The translations under genes were made by a program, and so were the position numbers. Below the pieces are notes generated by a model. The model was not told where the DNA came from. It ran no database searches and was given only the letters and a program-made list of their open reading frames with translations. A stretch of 21,613 nt of DNA, taken from NCBI GenBank assembly GCA_031271525.1, contig JAISVO010000025.1, positions 1 to 21,613 on the forward strand, given 5' to 3'. The stretch comes from Oscillospiraceae bacterium (GTDB lineage Bacteria > Bacillota > Clostridia > Oscillospirales > UBA929). Shown piece by piece: positions 1-8,047 of this stretch; within the stretch, counting starts at the first letter, position 1, and every line of letters begins with the position of its first letter.

Positions 1-3000
1 GGCAGCTGATACCTCATAATCAACACTACCTAGCGTCAGCGTGTACGTTCTGTCGCCGGTGATGCCGACCACTTTTATACCGTAGCTGTCGTGAGTGACA
101 ATACCTTCATTAGTGATCGAGCTGGTCAAACCATCGTCGTAATACGGTTCATCAACGCCATTATGCCACTCGGCGTAAAATACTTCGGCGGTGACTTTTT
201 CGATGTTCTCGACGATAGGCCAGTTAACGATTTCAAGCATGTGCTCCGCTAGAGCGTTTGCAAACGGGTAGGGATAGGTATCATTGTCGGGGTTGAGGGG
301 ATCGAGGATGACTTCTTTTATCAGTCCAATATGTTTTTCCCAATCGGGAGTCAATGGATAACCGTCTGCTTTGTTGAACAGATCGTAGAAGCTCCAAGTA
401 TCGTAGCCTGCACCCGGTCCAATGACCTGTTCTTCCGGGTTATAGTCTTCATCGGGGACAGATGGTGGCCATTTGGGTTTTCCCGAGAGGTAATAGGCGT
501 TGGTAACGGCTGCGGCATTATCCGGTGTAATGGGGATGATCTCTTTCGTTGTTTCTCTTATCGGCGCAAGCGCAAGATAGAGGACATTGTTGATCGCACC
601 ATTTGTACGATTACCCACGATACCACCTACACCGTTATTACCCTTGACAGGCACCTCCGCTCCTGCATGAACGAAGGTGGCGTTTTGGACGTTTCCGCCG
701 GATTGTCCCACGATACCGCCGACATTGTTTTGCCCCTCAACCGTCGAATTTTTGACCAGTACTTTGTTGATTGTAGAATACTGACGCGACGTCCCTGCGA
801 CACCACCGATGTTTGAGCCGCTTATCGTAATGGATATTTTCACATTATCAACCGTGACATCGCTGAGAGATCCTTTGAGCCATCCAACCACCCCACCAAT
901 ATTATTGTCTGCAGTATCCGCGCCTTGTACAGCAATACCATAAACGTGAATATTGTAGAATTGACTCCCGGTTTCTCCTGTTCCTGCTATCCCGCCGACA
1001 AAATTATTCCCTGTAATTGTGGTTGTACTGTTGGCTCCATTAAGCGTCCCTGTGATATTGATCCCACTAATCTCCCCGTTGCTGCTCCCCGCGACGCCGC
1101 CGGCGTTGTCTCCGGTACCAGTGACAGTACTGTTGTTGAGAACAATCCCGCTGATCTCACCGCTGCTACTCCCCGCGACAACGCCAACGTTGTTTCTGCC
1201 TGTGATCGTCGCGTTTTCAAAGATGAGGTCGTTGATTGCGTTGCTATTTTCGGTCGGCTCAAAAATGCTGAATAACCCGAGGTTGTCCCCACTGGGATGA
1301 TTGACAGTTAGACGGCGAATTGTCTTCCCATTGCCGTCGTAAGAACCCGTGAATAGACCGGTTACCGGGGATGTTTTGAGGCTAGCCATGTGGGATGTCT
1401 CTGTATCGTGGCTAAACCCTAATGTGGTATCGCTTCCCGTCAGTTCACGATGGTAGCTCCCAAAGTCTATATCCAATTTTTGTATGAAGTTTTTGTCCAG
1501 ATTTCCCTTGTCAATATTGTCAATGTGCCGTGGCGAGCGGATGTCACCAGTTGAAGCGAACAGGGGGTTAAAGGTTCCGGCTTCAATTCCGCCGAACGTA
1601 ATCGAGGTGTCCCCGCCGCTGGAAGTGCCCTCCGCAATGCTGTTTGGGATGAAAATGCGGACTGTGTCGCCTTCAAACTCGAATGGCCAATCTGCTTCGC
1701 CTTTGACGGTGACCTTCTTGCCGCTTACTTGAATCCTGACAGTATAATCTGCCGAACCCAGAAGCAAAGTATAATCCTTACCATCCGTGAAATCGGCGAC
1801 CTGTATGCCGTAGCTGTCGTGAGTGACGAAGGACCCGCTTGTCGGATCAAGGATCTTGTCTGTACCGCCAAAGGGGTAAAAGTCATACGGCTGTTTCGTA
1901 CTATTATCGGCGTTGCCGTGCCACTCGGCGTAGAAAAGCTTGGTTTCCGTATCCGGACCGGCAATGGGCCACTTGTCGTGGGCTGGTCTGTGTTCTGCCA
2001 GTGCTGTCACGTACGGATAAGGGAAGGTTGGGTTCTCTTTATTGAGAGGGTCTATCCCTTCCGGGGGGGCACTCCAAACGTCGCCCATATGATCGCCAAT
2101 GTACATTTCCTCGGTATTGAGAGGCAAACCCGGACCTACAGAAGCTTCCTGATTGTAGCCGTCGCGTTCCTTCGGGTCGGGTATGGGCCTATTTGGTTTT
2201 CCCGCAAGGTAGAACACCGATGGGTATATCCCATCCATCGGTGTAATGGGAATGATCTTTCCGTCTGCGTTTTTCGGCGCGAGGGCTAGGTAAAGCACAT
2301 TACTGATGGTACCAGTTGAACTAAGGGAGCCAATAATACCGCCGACACTGTCTGATGTACTAACCGCTTTCACAGGAACCAATGCTTCTGATTCTTCCGA
2401 TTCTTCAGATGAAATAAAGGTTGTGTTTCTTACCGCAGTTATGCTTTTTCCAGCAATGCCGCCAATGAATCTGTTGGTGGTGAATGTGCCTTCAATAATA
2501 CTGTTTTGGACAATGGCTCCATCAATGATTGATCTTGAATCTCCGGCATTCCCGGTTATACCACCGATGTATTCGACAGTACCGCTGATATTGCTGTTAT
2601 AAACACTGACATTTGATATTGGTCCATTTGTTGAGCCGGCGATCCCACCAATATTGTTGTTTCCGTCAATATCTAAGCCGGTTGCAACGGCGTTGCTAAT
2701 AGATGCCGTCCTTGATACGGCGCCCGCTACGCCGCCTGCATACAGCAGACTGCCTCCTTTATCATTGTAGATCCGCACATTCTTTACGTCAATCGAATTT
2801 GTAATCTCTGTATTCCCAACCGCCCCTCTTGCAAACCCAACGACTCCGCCTATATTACTGCTAGCCGAGTATGTTCCCTTTATTGTCATGTTTTCTATGT
2901 ATATGCTGTGGATCGTTCCTCCGATTCCGGTGGTTTCCCCCGCCACTCCGCCGACAGAGTTATCCCCGCTGACAGTTGAATCCTTAACGCCAATCCCGCT

Positions 3001-4587
3001 GATCTCACCGCTGCTGCTCCCCACAACGCCGCCGACGTTGTCTCCGGTACCAGTGACAGTACCACCATTGATCGTAATCCCACTAATCTTCCTGCTGCTG
3101 CGCCCTGCGACAACGCCGACATATTCCCCACCCGTGATCTTTGCGTCTACGAACGTCACATTCTCAATTATACCATCGTTGACCGCAAACAACCCGGCAT
3201 TGCCCGATGTATCAACCTTCAGGTTGGTAATCGTACACTTGTTTCCGTTGTAATCGCGGCCGTCGTATGAACCGGAAAAACTCGGGATGGGTAGGAAATT
3301 AGAAACCCCGCCGTCTCCACCTGCTGTCATAATAATGTCAGTCAGCTGGATGTAACTCTTCTCGGGATTATAACGTATATTGTACAGATGCCGCGCCGAT
3401 TCAATTATGTTTGCGTCTCTTTGAGCGTAATACGGCCTTTGCGGAATTGATTCCCTCTGTTCGACGCCGTTCATTATAATCCGTGCAGTAACACCCTCCA
3501 AGCTATAGTCATCACTGCTAAATACAGTATAGCTATTGCCGCCCGGCCTTGTATCTCCGTGTACATAGTCAACTACCCAGATAAACTCATGGTACTTACT
3601 TCCACTTGAATCATACAGCCCATTGTAAAAAAGTTGATCGCCGTTAGGGAGTGTATCGAATTCAGATATGCCGCGATCCTTTAAGCCTTCAAAATCAACG
3701 GGAGGATCATAAAGAGGCTCTTCGTTTTTATTTCCTAGCGCTACTTGAAATGTTTGCCCTATTGCTCCATCTGCGATAAGAAAACGCGCATACAATGCAT
3801 TGTCTACATTTAACTCCAATTCTTTAAGTATATCGTCGCCTTGTGTTCCCGCAGCGTCATGCAGTGAGGCATGCGACTCCGGTAGCGGGTCGTTCAACGT
3901 CCCCGTTGTCCCCACGCCATAGTAGCCTTGGCTGCGCTCGTCGCTATACTGATATGCAAACTCATTCCTCCCACGATTTCCATATACACTTTGGCTGCCA
4001 CCGGTCTCTTCGTAGTCCCATGATACTCCTGCTTCCATTGCAGTATCACTATAAAACACAGACAGAACCTTACCAGTCTTGATATTGTACTCAATCAAGA
4101 TGGCATTATTCAGAAGGCTTTTATCTATTATAACGGGGGAGAGGAGTTTATAAACGAGATCCCCTTCTAGATCAAGTAGATAATTTTCGTCGTTTTTGGG
4201 CTTGCTAATATACTGCACAACATCTTTATTAGTCAACGCCTTCCCTGTTGCTTCATCAATCCCATAATCCCCTTCGATGTCGCTCCACATTCCTTCAGGC
4301 AGATCATTATTGTATGCTTTTTCTAGTTTCTGATAAACATTCCGGCATTCAGCTTTCTTCCCGTACTCGCCTTTCTCCGTCAATTCCCCCGTGATCCGCT
4401 TTTCCGTGAGTTGATTCTGCGCGGCGAGGAAGATCGTGCGGGCGATGCTCATCCGGTTAGTCTGATAGCCCATCCGGAGGTATGCCGCGACCGACGGCAC
4501 GGCAATCGCCACCATGATCCCGATGATCACCAGCACGGCGATGATCTCGATCAAGGTAAAACCGGCGGTCCGCTTAATCCGCTTCAC
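1..4587 (-). CDS. Giant type IV prepilin-like protein with GLUG repeats (3' end outside window)
   Basis: Reading the minus strand from a GTG at 4587 gives 1529 codons with no stop, so the gene continues past the left edge. GGAGG at 4596-4600, 8 nt upstream, supports this start. Residues 1-9 are a short basic leader ending in Gly; FTLIE (10-14) with Glu at mature position +5 and the hydrophobic helix that follows are a classic class III prepilin signal cut by PilD. Residues about 35-436 form a unique, unrecognised, probably extracellular region. From residue 437 there are two repeat units, each starting with F(S/T)GSYDG, followed by GLUG-type motifs such as NVGGVVG and VGGIAG, then a shared linker (NVLYLALAP, ALAEH, FYAEWH, VTHDSYGI). 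It lies 59 bp after pilO and is probably co-transcribed. Ordinary pilins have about 120-200 residues, so this is an outlier. Inferred role: surface adhesin or tip subunit carried by the pilus machine. The coding call is firm; the function is a guess. Confidence 0.9.
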   Translation of the reverse strand, partial: MKRIKRTAGFTLIEIIAVLVIIGIMVAIAVPSVAAYLRMGYQTNRMSIARTIFLAAQNQLTEKRITGELTEKGEYGKKAECRNVYQKLEKAYNNDLPEGMWSDIEGDYGIDEATGKALTNKDVVQYISKPKNDENYLLDLEGDLVYKLLSPVIIDKSLLNNAILIEYNIKTGKVLSVFYSDTAMEAGVSWDYEETGGSQSVYGNRGRNEFAYQYSDERSQGYYGVGTTGTLNDPLPESHASLHDAAGTQGDDILKELELNVDNALYARFLIADGAIGQTFQVALGNKNEEPLYDPPVDFEGLKDRGISEFDTLPNGDQLFYNGLYDSSGSKYHEFIWVVDYVHGDTRPGGNSYTVFSSDDYSLEGVTARIIMNGVEQRESIPQRPYYAQRDANIIESARHLYNIRYNPEKSYIQLTDIIMTAGGDGGVSNFLPIPSFSGSYDGRDYNGNKCTITNLKVDTSGNAGLFAVNDGIIENVTFVDAKITGGEYVGVVAGRSSRKISGITINGGTVTGTGDNVGGVVGSSSGEISGIGVKDSTVSGDNSVGGVAGETTGIGGTIHSIYIENMTIKGTYSASSNIGGVVGFARGAVGNTEITNSIDVKNVRIYNDKGGSLLYAGGVAGAVSRTASISNAVATGLDIDGNNNIGGIAGSTNGPISNVSVYNSNISGTVEYIGGITGNAGDSRSIIDGAIVQNSIIEGTFTTNRFIGGIAGKSITAVRNTTFISSEESEESEALVPVKAVSTSDSVGGIIGSLSSTGTISNVLYLALAPKNADGKIIPITPMDGIYPSVFYLAGKPNRPIPDPKERDGYNQEASVGPGLPLNTEEMYIGDHMGDVWSAPPEGIDPLNKENPTFPYPYVTALAEHRPAHDKWPIAGPDTETKLFYAEWHGNADNSTKQPYDFYPFGGTDKILDPTSGSFVTHDSYGIQVADFTDGKDYTLLLGSADYTVRIQVSGKKVTVKGEADWPFEFEGDTVRIFIPNSIAEGTSSGGDTSITFGGIEAGTFNPLFASTGDIRSPRHIDNIDKGNLDKNFIQKLDIDFGSYHRELTGSDTTLGFSHDTETSHMASLKTSPVTGLFTGSYDGNGKTIRRLTVNHPSGDNLGLFSIFEPTENSNAINDLIFENATITGRNNVGVVAGSSSGEISGIVLNNSTVTGTGDNAGGVAGSSNGEISGINITGTLNGANSTTTITGNNFVGGIAGTGETGSQFYNIHVYGIAVQGADTADNNIGGVVGWLKGSLSDVTVDNVKISITISGSNIGGVAGTSRQYSTINKVLVKNSTVEGQNNVGGIVGQSGGNVQNATFVHAGAEVPVKGNNGVGGIVGNRTNGAINNVLYLALAPIRETTKEIIPITPDNAAAVTNAYYLSGKPKWPPSVPDEDYNPEEQVIGPGAGYDTWSFYDLFNKADGYPLTPDWEKHIGLIKEVILDPLNPDNDTYPYPFANALAEHMLEIVNWPIVENIEKVTAEVFYAEWHNGVDEPYYDDGLTSSITNEGIVTHDSYGIKVVGITGDRTYTLTLGSVDYEVSAA
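76..1353 (-). repeat. GLUG repeat unit 2 of the giant prepilin
   Basis: Residues 1079-1504. It has the same order as unit 1: FTGSYDG, GLUG-like turns, NVLYLALAP, SGKP, ALAEH, FYAEWH, VTHDSYGI. Similarity continues past the unit to the window edge (YTLTLGSVDYEV here, YTLLLGSADYTV after unit 1). Nucleotide identity survives in places: 1104-1130 and 3036-3062 are the same 27 bases, and 80-99 and 1808-1827 are the same 20 bases. This indicates an internal duplication that is fairly recent or kept uniform. Confidence 0.8.
1804..3279 (-). repeat. GLUG repeat unit 1 of the giant prepilin
   Basis: Residues 437-928. It opens with FSGSYDG, runs through about ten GLUG-like turns with recurring (V/I)GG(V/I)(A/V/T)G cores, contains a short acidic stretch SSEESEESE encoded near 2387-2412, and closes with the shared linker NVLYLALAP, AGKP, ALAEH, FYAEWH and VTHDSYGI. 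GLUG motifs are known from bacterial surface and secreted proteins and are predicted to build a beta-solenoid. Unit 2 is a shorter relative lying downstream in the gene. Confidence 0.8.
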
Positions 4588-4646
4588 TTGCCTCGCCTCC
4601 CAGACGCAAAGGTTAATGCTCGCTCCTACTCTATTCTAGTCCTTCC

Positions 4647-5297
4647 CTACAGTGAAAAGTTCCGCATAGTCACCTCAAACAAGATCGGAATCGCAGTGCT
4701 GTCGCCAAACGGCAGGGTGACGTCCGTTACCCGTATGTGGTCAAGCACCGCCACACGGTCCAAAAGCGCTTTCAGCGCGGCGATGTCGCCTTCGGCGTTG
4801 ACATTCACCGTCGCCACAATAAAAGATGCCGTCGCCAAGTCCGTCTCGGTGCCGCTGACCCTCTCATACGCCGTCTCCGCAGGCTCTTGCGGAGCTTCTT
4901 CCCCCTCCGGCGGCGTGACGGGCCGAATCACCAGCGCTTCCCATGTCTTGGGGTCGCTTACAGCCCCGGCGCGCGCCAAACCGACACTCTCGCACAATCC
5001 GTTGATCTCCCGGATCAACACCTCGGCGGTCATCATCGCCGGATACCGCGACGCCACATCCGCGTATTCCGCCTTCGCGTCCTCATTCGCCTGCCGAATT
5101 ACCGATTCGCCGGCGATCCGCAGGTTCATCTCGGTTTCCCGTTCGGTAAGCGCCTGCCACGTATTTTGTTTTTCCGCCAGACTGTCCCGCACCGGGGTGA
5201 TACCGAACTGCACCGCGGCGTAAAACAGGGCGACCGCCCCCGCGAAGAAGATCAAAAACTTCTCCCGCCCCGTCAGGCTTTTCTTGGTCTCATTCAT
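4647..5297 (-). CDS. pilO: PilO-like type IV pilus alignment-complex protein
   Basis: 216 residues from ATG 5297. The start overlaps the end of the upstream pilM-pilN gene by 8 bp (ATGAATGA), which points to translational coupling; a longer upstream reading would lie inside that gene and is rejected. The protein has a short basic N-terminus, one membrane segment at about residues 13-32 (FLIFFAGAVALFYAAVQFGI), a coiled-coil-like stretch (about 35-75) and a C-terminal alpha/beta domain, the usual PilO/GspM plan. PilO pairs with PilN at the membrane and links the inner platform to the growing pilus. A Pro/Glu-rich loop (VTPPEGEEAPQEPAE) splits the C-terminal region. Identification rests on architecture and position between pilN and a prepilin, because PilO sequences diverge strongly. 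Confidence 0.8.
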   Translation of the reverse strand: MNETKKSLTGREKFLIFFAGAVALFYAAVQFGITPVRDSLAEKQNTWQALTERETEMNLRIAGESVIRQANEDAKAEYADVASRYPAMMTAEVLIREINGLCESVGLARAGAVSDPKTWEALVIRPVTPPEGEEAPQEPAETAYERVSGTETDLATASFIVATVNVNAEGDIAALKALLDRVAVLDHIRVTDVTLPFGDSTAIPILFEVTMRNFSL

Positions 5298-6702
5298 CGC
5301 CGTCCACCCCCGATGCCGCGAGCACGACGTTCCAATTGAATTTATTCCCTTCCGAATAACCGGTGTAATCCACCGACAGAACAAGCGGACTGCTTCGGAG
5401 CGCTTCGCTGAAATTTGCCGGAGCATCCTCGGACGCGCCAAAACCGCCGATTCGCACCGTACCGCTCTCCCGGGTATAGGACAGGCTCTCGACAGTGATC
5501 CCGGATCCGCCCAAAAAGAGGTCGATCAGCTGAGGGGAAAGGGCCGCGAGCGACCCCTCGTACTCCAGCTTGAGCCGCTCCTCGTTGATCACCCGGCGCA
5601 GACCCGCCGTCTCGGTCTCCAGCGCCGTCAGCTCGCTCTCTTTCTCGACGGCGGCCGGTTCACTCAACGCCTCGTTTAAGGCGGCAATCTCTTTGTCCGT
5701 CAGCGTCCCCTGATAGTAAAACCAGCCGATCGGAAGCGCCAGCAGGATAACGTACAAAATCGAGAACGGAATCCATATCCGGCGTGTCTTTGTCCGCCGT
5801 TTCCGGTGGTTCTCCAGCTCTTTGCGGCTGACCGTCAGGTCGATGTGGCTCTTGCCAAGCAGGGCGGATAGGTAGGCGAAGTGCGCATTAGGCGGTAACT
5901 GTTCTCCTCCCCGGACATCTTGAAAGATGTCCAGAACCGCGAGCTTGATATTGACATGCGGGTTCAGCGCTTCCAATAACCGCAGGTCGGCGGGGCTGAC
6001 GCCGAGATAGAAGCTGTCGGTCACCTCGCCGAATTTCTGCGAGCGGTTGAACTGCACTAGCCCGTTCAGGTTCTCCATCACCGTCTGGGCGGTCTGTTCT
6101 TTGGTATCACCGTACAGGCGGGTACGGGAAATGAAGACATTGACGCCGTTTTCAAAGATCAACGAGAGCATTGTCACGCCGTCGATGACATTCAGCACAA
6201 AACTCCGTTTCTGCAGGTCGGGGCGGGAATCAACGTAGCTTAAAATCGCCTGAGTACCGATCCGGATCGAGCTCAGCTTGACCCCGGCGCTCTTAAACGC
6301 CGAAAGGTAGCTGTCCACAAGGTTCTTCCCCGCGCCGCAGGCGAGGAGCGCCTTACCGCCGGGCAGAAGCTGGTAGCCGCAGACCAGCTCGTCAGTATTT
6401 TCGCCGGCTTCGGCGAAGTCGTCCCGCACCAGTTGGCGGTATTGCTTCCCGTTCAGCTTGGGCGCGGGGATCCTCTTGACAAGGATCGCGCTCCCGTCCA
6501 CCACAAGGGAGGGCTTCTTAAACAGCGCGGGGTGCTCCGCCCGCAGCGACGCCAAGCACTCCGTCAAAAACGCTTGGTCAGTGATCGTGCCGTTGATCAT
6601 TGTGCCCTCGGGAAGCGGGTGGGTGACAAACCGGCGGATCGTCCCGCCTTGGTGCCCGACGACCTGAATCTGTTCCGAAGAAATGTACACAGATGATTCC
6701 AT
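5290..6702 (-). CDS. Fused PilM-PilN type IV pilus assembly protein (GspL-like plan)
   Basis: 470 residues from ATG 6702, chosen because GGAGG at 6713-6717 lies 10 nt upstream; a longer reading from 6762 would run through a hairpin. Residues 1 to about 285 resemble the actin-like PilM fold, which sits in the cytoplasm. A basic linker (about 295-308), one membrane helix at about 309-330 (IPFSILYVILLALPIGWFYY), a coiled coil (about 335-385) and a small periplasm-side type domain follow, as in PilN. In most T4P systems these are two genes; joining them reproduces the layout of GspL in type II secretion. The expected actin-fold phosphate loop (DIG...T) reads NVIDGVTML, and the PilN N-terminal INLLP motif is replaced by IDLTV, so both signatures are degenerate. 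It follows pilC after a 91-bp gap and overlaps pilO. Confidence 0.82.
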   Translation of the reverse strand: MESSVYISSEQIQVVGHQGGTIRRFVTHPLPEGTMINGTITDQAFLTECLASLRAEHPALFKKPSLVVDGSAILVKRIPAPKLNGKQYRQLVRDDFAEAGENTDELVCGYQLLPGGKALLACGAGKNLVDSYLSAFKSAGVKLSSIRIGTQAILSYVDSRPDLQKRSFVLNVIDGVTMLSLIFENGVNVFISRTRLYGDTKEQTAQTVMENLNGLVQFNRSQKFGEVTDSFYLGVSPADLRLLEALNPHVNIKLAVLDIFQDVRGGEQLPPNAHFAYLSALLGKSHIDLTVSRKELENHRKRRTKTRRIWIPFSILYVILLALPIGWFYYQGTLTDKEIAALNEALSEPAAVEKESELTALETETAGLRRVINEERLKLEYEGSLAALSPQLIDLFLGGSGITVESLSYTRESGTVRIGGFGASEDAPANFSEALRSSPLVLSVDYTGYSEGNKFNWNVVLAASGVDGDE

Positions 6703-6712
6703 AGGGTTTTTG

Positions 6713-6717
6713 CCTCC
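6713..6717 (-). promoter_or_regulatory. Ribosome binding site that sets the pilM-pilN start
   Basis: GGAGG on the minus strand, 10 nt before ATG 6702. It favours a 470-residue protein over the 490-residue reading that begins at 6762, whose first 20 codons come from the palindrome. Confidence 0.75.
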
Positions 6718-6722
6718 GGCGG

Positions 6723-6753
6723 CCAAAGACCTTTTTATAAAAAGGTTCTTTGG
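6723..6753 (-). repeat. Imperfect palindrome just upstream of the pilM-pilN ribosome binding site
   Basis: The two arms (CCAAAG-A-CCTTTTT and its complement, with one bulged base) can fold into a hairpin with a very short loop. It ends 5 nt before the GGAGG of the pilM-pilN gene. No U-run follows it, so it is not a standard terminator. It could be a small dispersed palindromic element or a structure that tunes translation or mRNA stability inside the operon. The function is unknown. Confidence 0.6.
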
Positions 6754-6793
6754 AATCTCCAAAAATTTTTCATATGTATCATTGGTTAACCAG

Positions 6794-7993
6794 CTATGCC
6801 CCGGTCAATTGCGACGCGTCGCCGTAGATCGACATCAACGGCGACATCACCGAGATCATCACGATGCCGATGACAAACGCCATGACAATCAGCATCACAG
6901 GCTCCATCAGCTGCACCAGCTTGCCGGTCGCCATCTCGGCCTCGTAATCGAAGCTGTCGGCTGTCGCGGTGAGCATCGAGTCCAAGCGCCCGGCTTCCTC
7001 GCCGATCAGAATAGAGTTGTGCAGCTTGGAGTCGAACCCGTCGATCTGCCCCACCGAGGCGGACAGCGTCTCGCCGTTCCGGACGTCCCGGATCACCTTC
7101 GGAAACTGGCTCTCAATATATTTGTTATTGATGACCGTGCCGGTGATCTCCAGCGCGCGGAGCATCGGCACGCCGCTGGCGTACAAGGTCGAGAGGGTGC
7201 GGGCGAACCGCGCCGTATAGATCGTCTTCAACAGCCTGCCGACCACCGGAAGCTTCAGCTTCACGTGATCATACACCGGCGCGACCGAGGGCAGAGCCTT
7301 GAGCCGGGAGAAGCCCGCGACCAAAATCAGCACCCCGAGGATGACATAGTACCAGTCCTGACGGAGGAACTCACTGAGGGCGAGGACCGCCTTTGTCAGC
7401 GCCGGCAGCTCCATGTCCCCGAGCGACTCGAAAAACTGCGGGAGGATGAGGATAAAAACCAGCAGTACCACGATCAACGTAACGACCGCCAGAATTTTCG
7501 GGTAGCGGGAAGCCGCCTTGACCTTGCCGTTGAGGCGGTGCTCCTTCTCGTAATGCTCCCCCATCTTGGCCGCGACCTGCTCCAGCTTGCCGCTGGCCTC
7601 GCCCGACGCGATCATGTTGATGAACAGCTCGGGGAAGGAACGCCCCTGCAGCCGCATCGCTTCGGAGACAGTATACCCTTTTTGCAGGCCCTTGTGAAGG
7701 GCCTCATACAGCGCTTTCAGCCGGGGCTTAAAATCCCGGTCCTTCAGAATCTCCATCGCGCGGACGGCGGTGATTCCGCTGCCGAGCATTCCCGCCATCT
7801 GACGGGAAAACTCCGCCACCTCGCTGCTCTTTACACGGTATTCAACATTTCGCTCGGCGACAACCTTGAATTTCAGCGGCACAAGGTTTTGGGTACGCAG
7901 ATGCCGCCGGAAATCCTCCTCGTCCTTCGCGTCGGTGACCGAGGTGATCCTGCGGTTCTCTAATGTCAGCGCGGTATAGCGGAATTTCGGCAT
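6794..7993 (-). CDS. pilC: Type IV pilus inner-membrane platform protein PilC (GspF family)
   Basis: 399 residues, full length for PilC/GspF, from ATG 7993 with a G-run ribosome site (CGGGGGGAA) just upstream. It shows the family layout of two homologous cytoplasmic helical domains (about residues 60-165 and 260-360) and three membrane helices at about 166-187, 214-231 and 364-388. The typical family phrases FSRQMAGMLGSG, SGEASGKLE, FARTLSTLYASGVPML and GEEAGRLDSM are all present. PilC is the membrane hub that the PilB and PilT hexamers turn to add or remove pilins. It sits 54 bp after pilD. Confidence 0.95.
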   Translation of the reverse strand: MPKFRYTALTLENRRITSVTDAKDEEDFRRHLRTQNLVPLKFKVVAERNVEYRVKSSEVAEFSRQMAGMLGSGITAVRAMEILKDRDFKPRLKALYEALHKGLQKGYTVSEAMRLQGRSFPELFINMIASGEASGKLEQVAAKMGEHYEKEHRLNGKVKAASRYPKILAVVTLIVVLLVFILILPQFFESLGDMELPALTKAVLALSEFLRQDWYYVILGVLILVAGFSRLKALPSVAPVYDHVKLKLPVVGRLLKTIYTARFARTLSTLYASGVPMLRALEITGTVINNKYIESQFPKVIRDVRNGETLSASVGQIDGFDSKLHNSILIGEEAGRLDSMLTATADSFDYEAEMATGKLVQLMEPVMLIVMAFVIGIVMISVMSPLMSIYGDASQLTGA

Positions 7994-8020
7994 TGGGTTC
8001 CCCCCGGACGGTTTTTATTG

Positions 8021-8039
8021 GGGCGATTCACTATCGCCC
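8021..8039 (-). repeat. Small perfect stem-loop between pilD and pilC
   Basis: The sequence GGGCGATAGTGAATCGCCC has 7-bp arms and a 5-nt loop and lies in the 54-bp pilD-pilC gap. There is no U-run after it, so it is not a canonical terminator. Similar short GGGCGAT...ATCGCCC palindromes occur as dispersed repeats in some bacterial genomes (recollection, not checked here). It may also shield the mRNA in this intergenic gap. Confidence 0.5.
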
Positions 8040-8047
8040 GCCTGAAG

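Noticed and set aside
1000..3130. CRISPR-like or tandem DNA repeats in the left region
   Set aside because: The repeated segments are irregularly spaced, diverged and in frame in one long protein; they encode GLUG motifs.
925..3253. Short plus-strand open frames rich in Pro, Leu and Val in the left region, similar to each other
   Set aside because: They mirror the duplicated GLUG repeats of the minus-strand giant prepilin, which is open through the whole region with a pilin leader.
4588..4646. Separate promoter for the giant prepilin (TAGAAT near 4632)
   Set aside because: No acceptable -35 box lies 16-18 bp upstream; co-transcription with pilO is simpler.
5298..5441. Upstream extension of pilO by 48 residues
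   Set aside because: The extension lies wholly inside the pilM-pilN coding sequence and adds basic, Cys-containing residues untypical of PilO; the ATG at 5297 overlaps the previous stop as expected.
6723..6753. Intrinsic terminator after pilC
   Set aside because: The hairpin is not followed by a U-run on the transcribed strand, and it lies directly before the ribosome site of the next gene in the same operon.
6683..7963. Plus-strand open frame of 426 codons opposite pilC
   Set aside because: It is a shadow of the GC-rich, strongly biased pilC coding strand. Its predicted product is rich in His, Arg, Asp and Gln with no recognisable fold, while pilC is certain.
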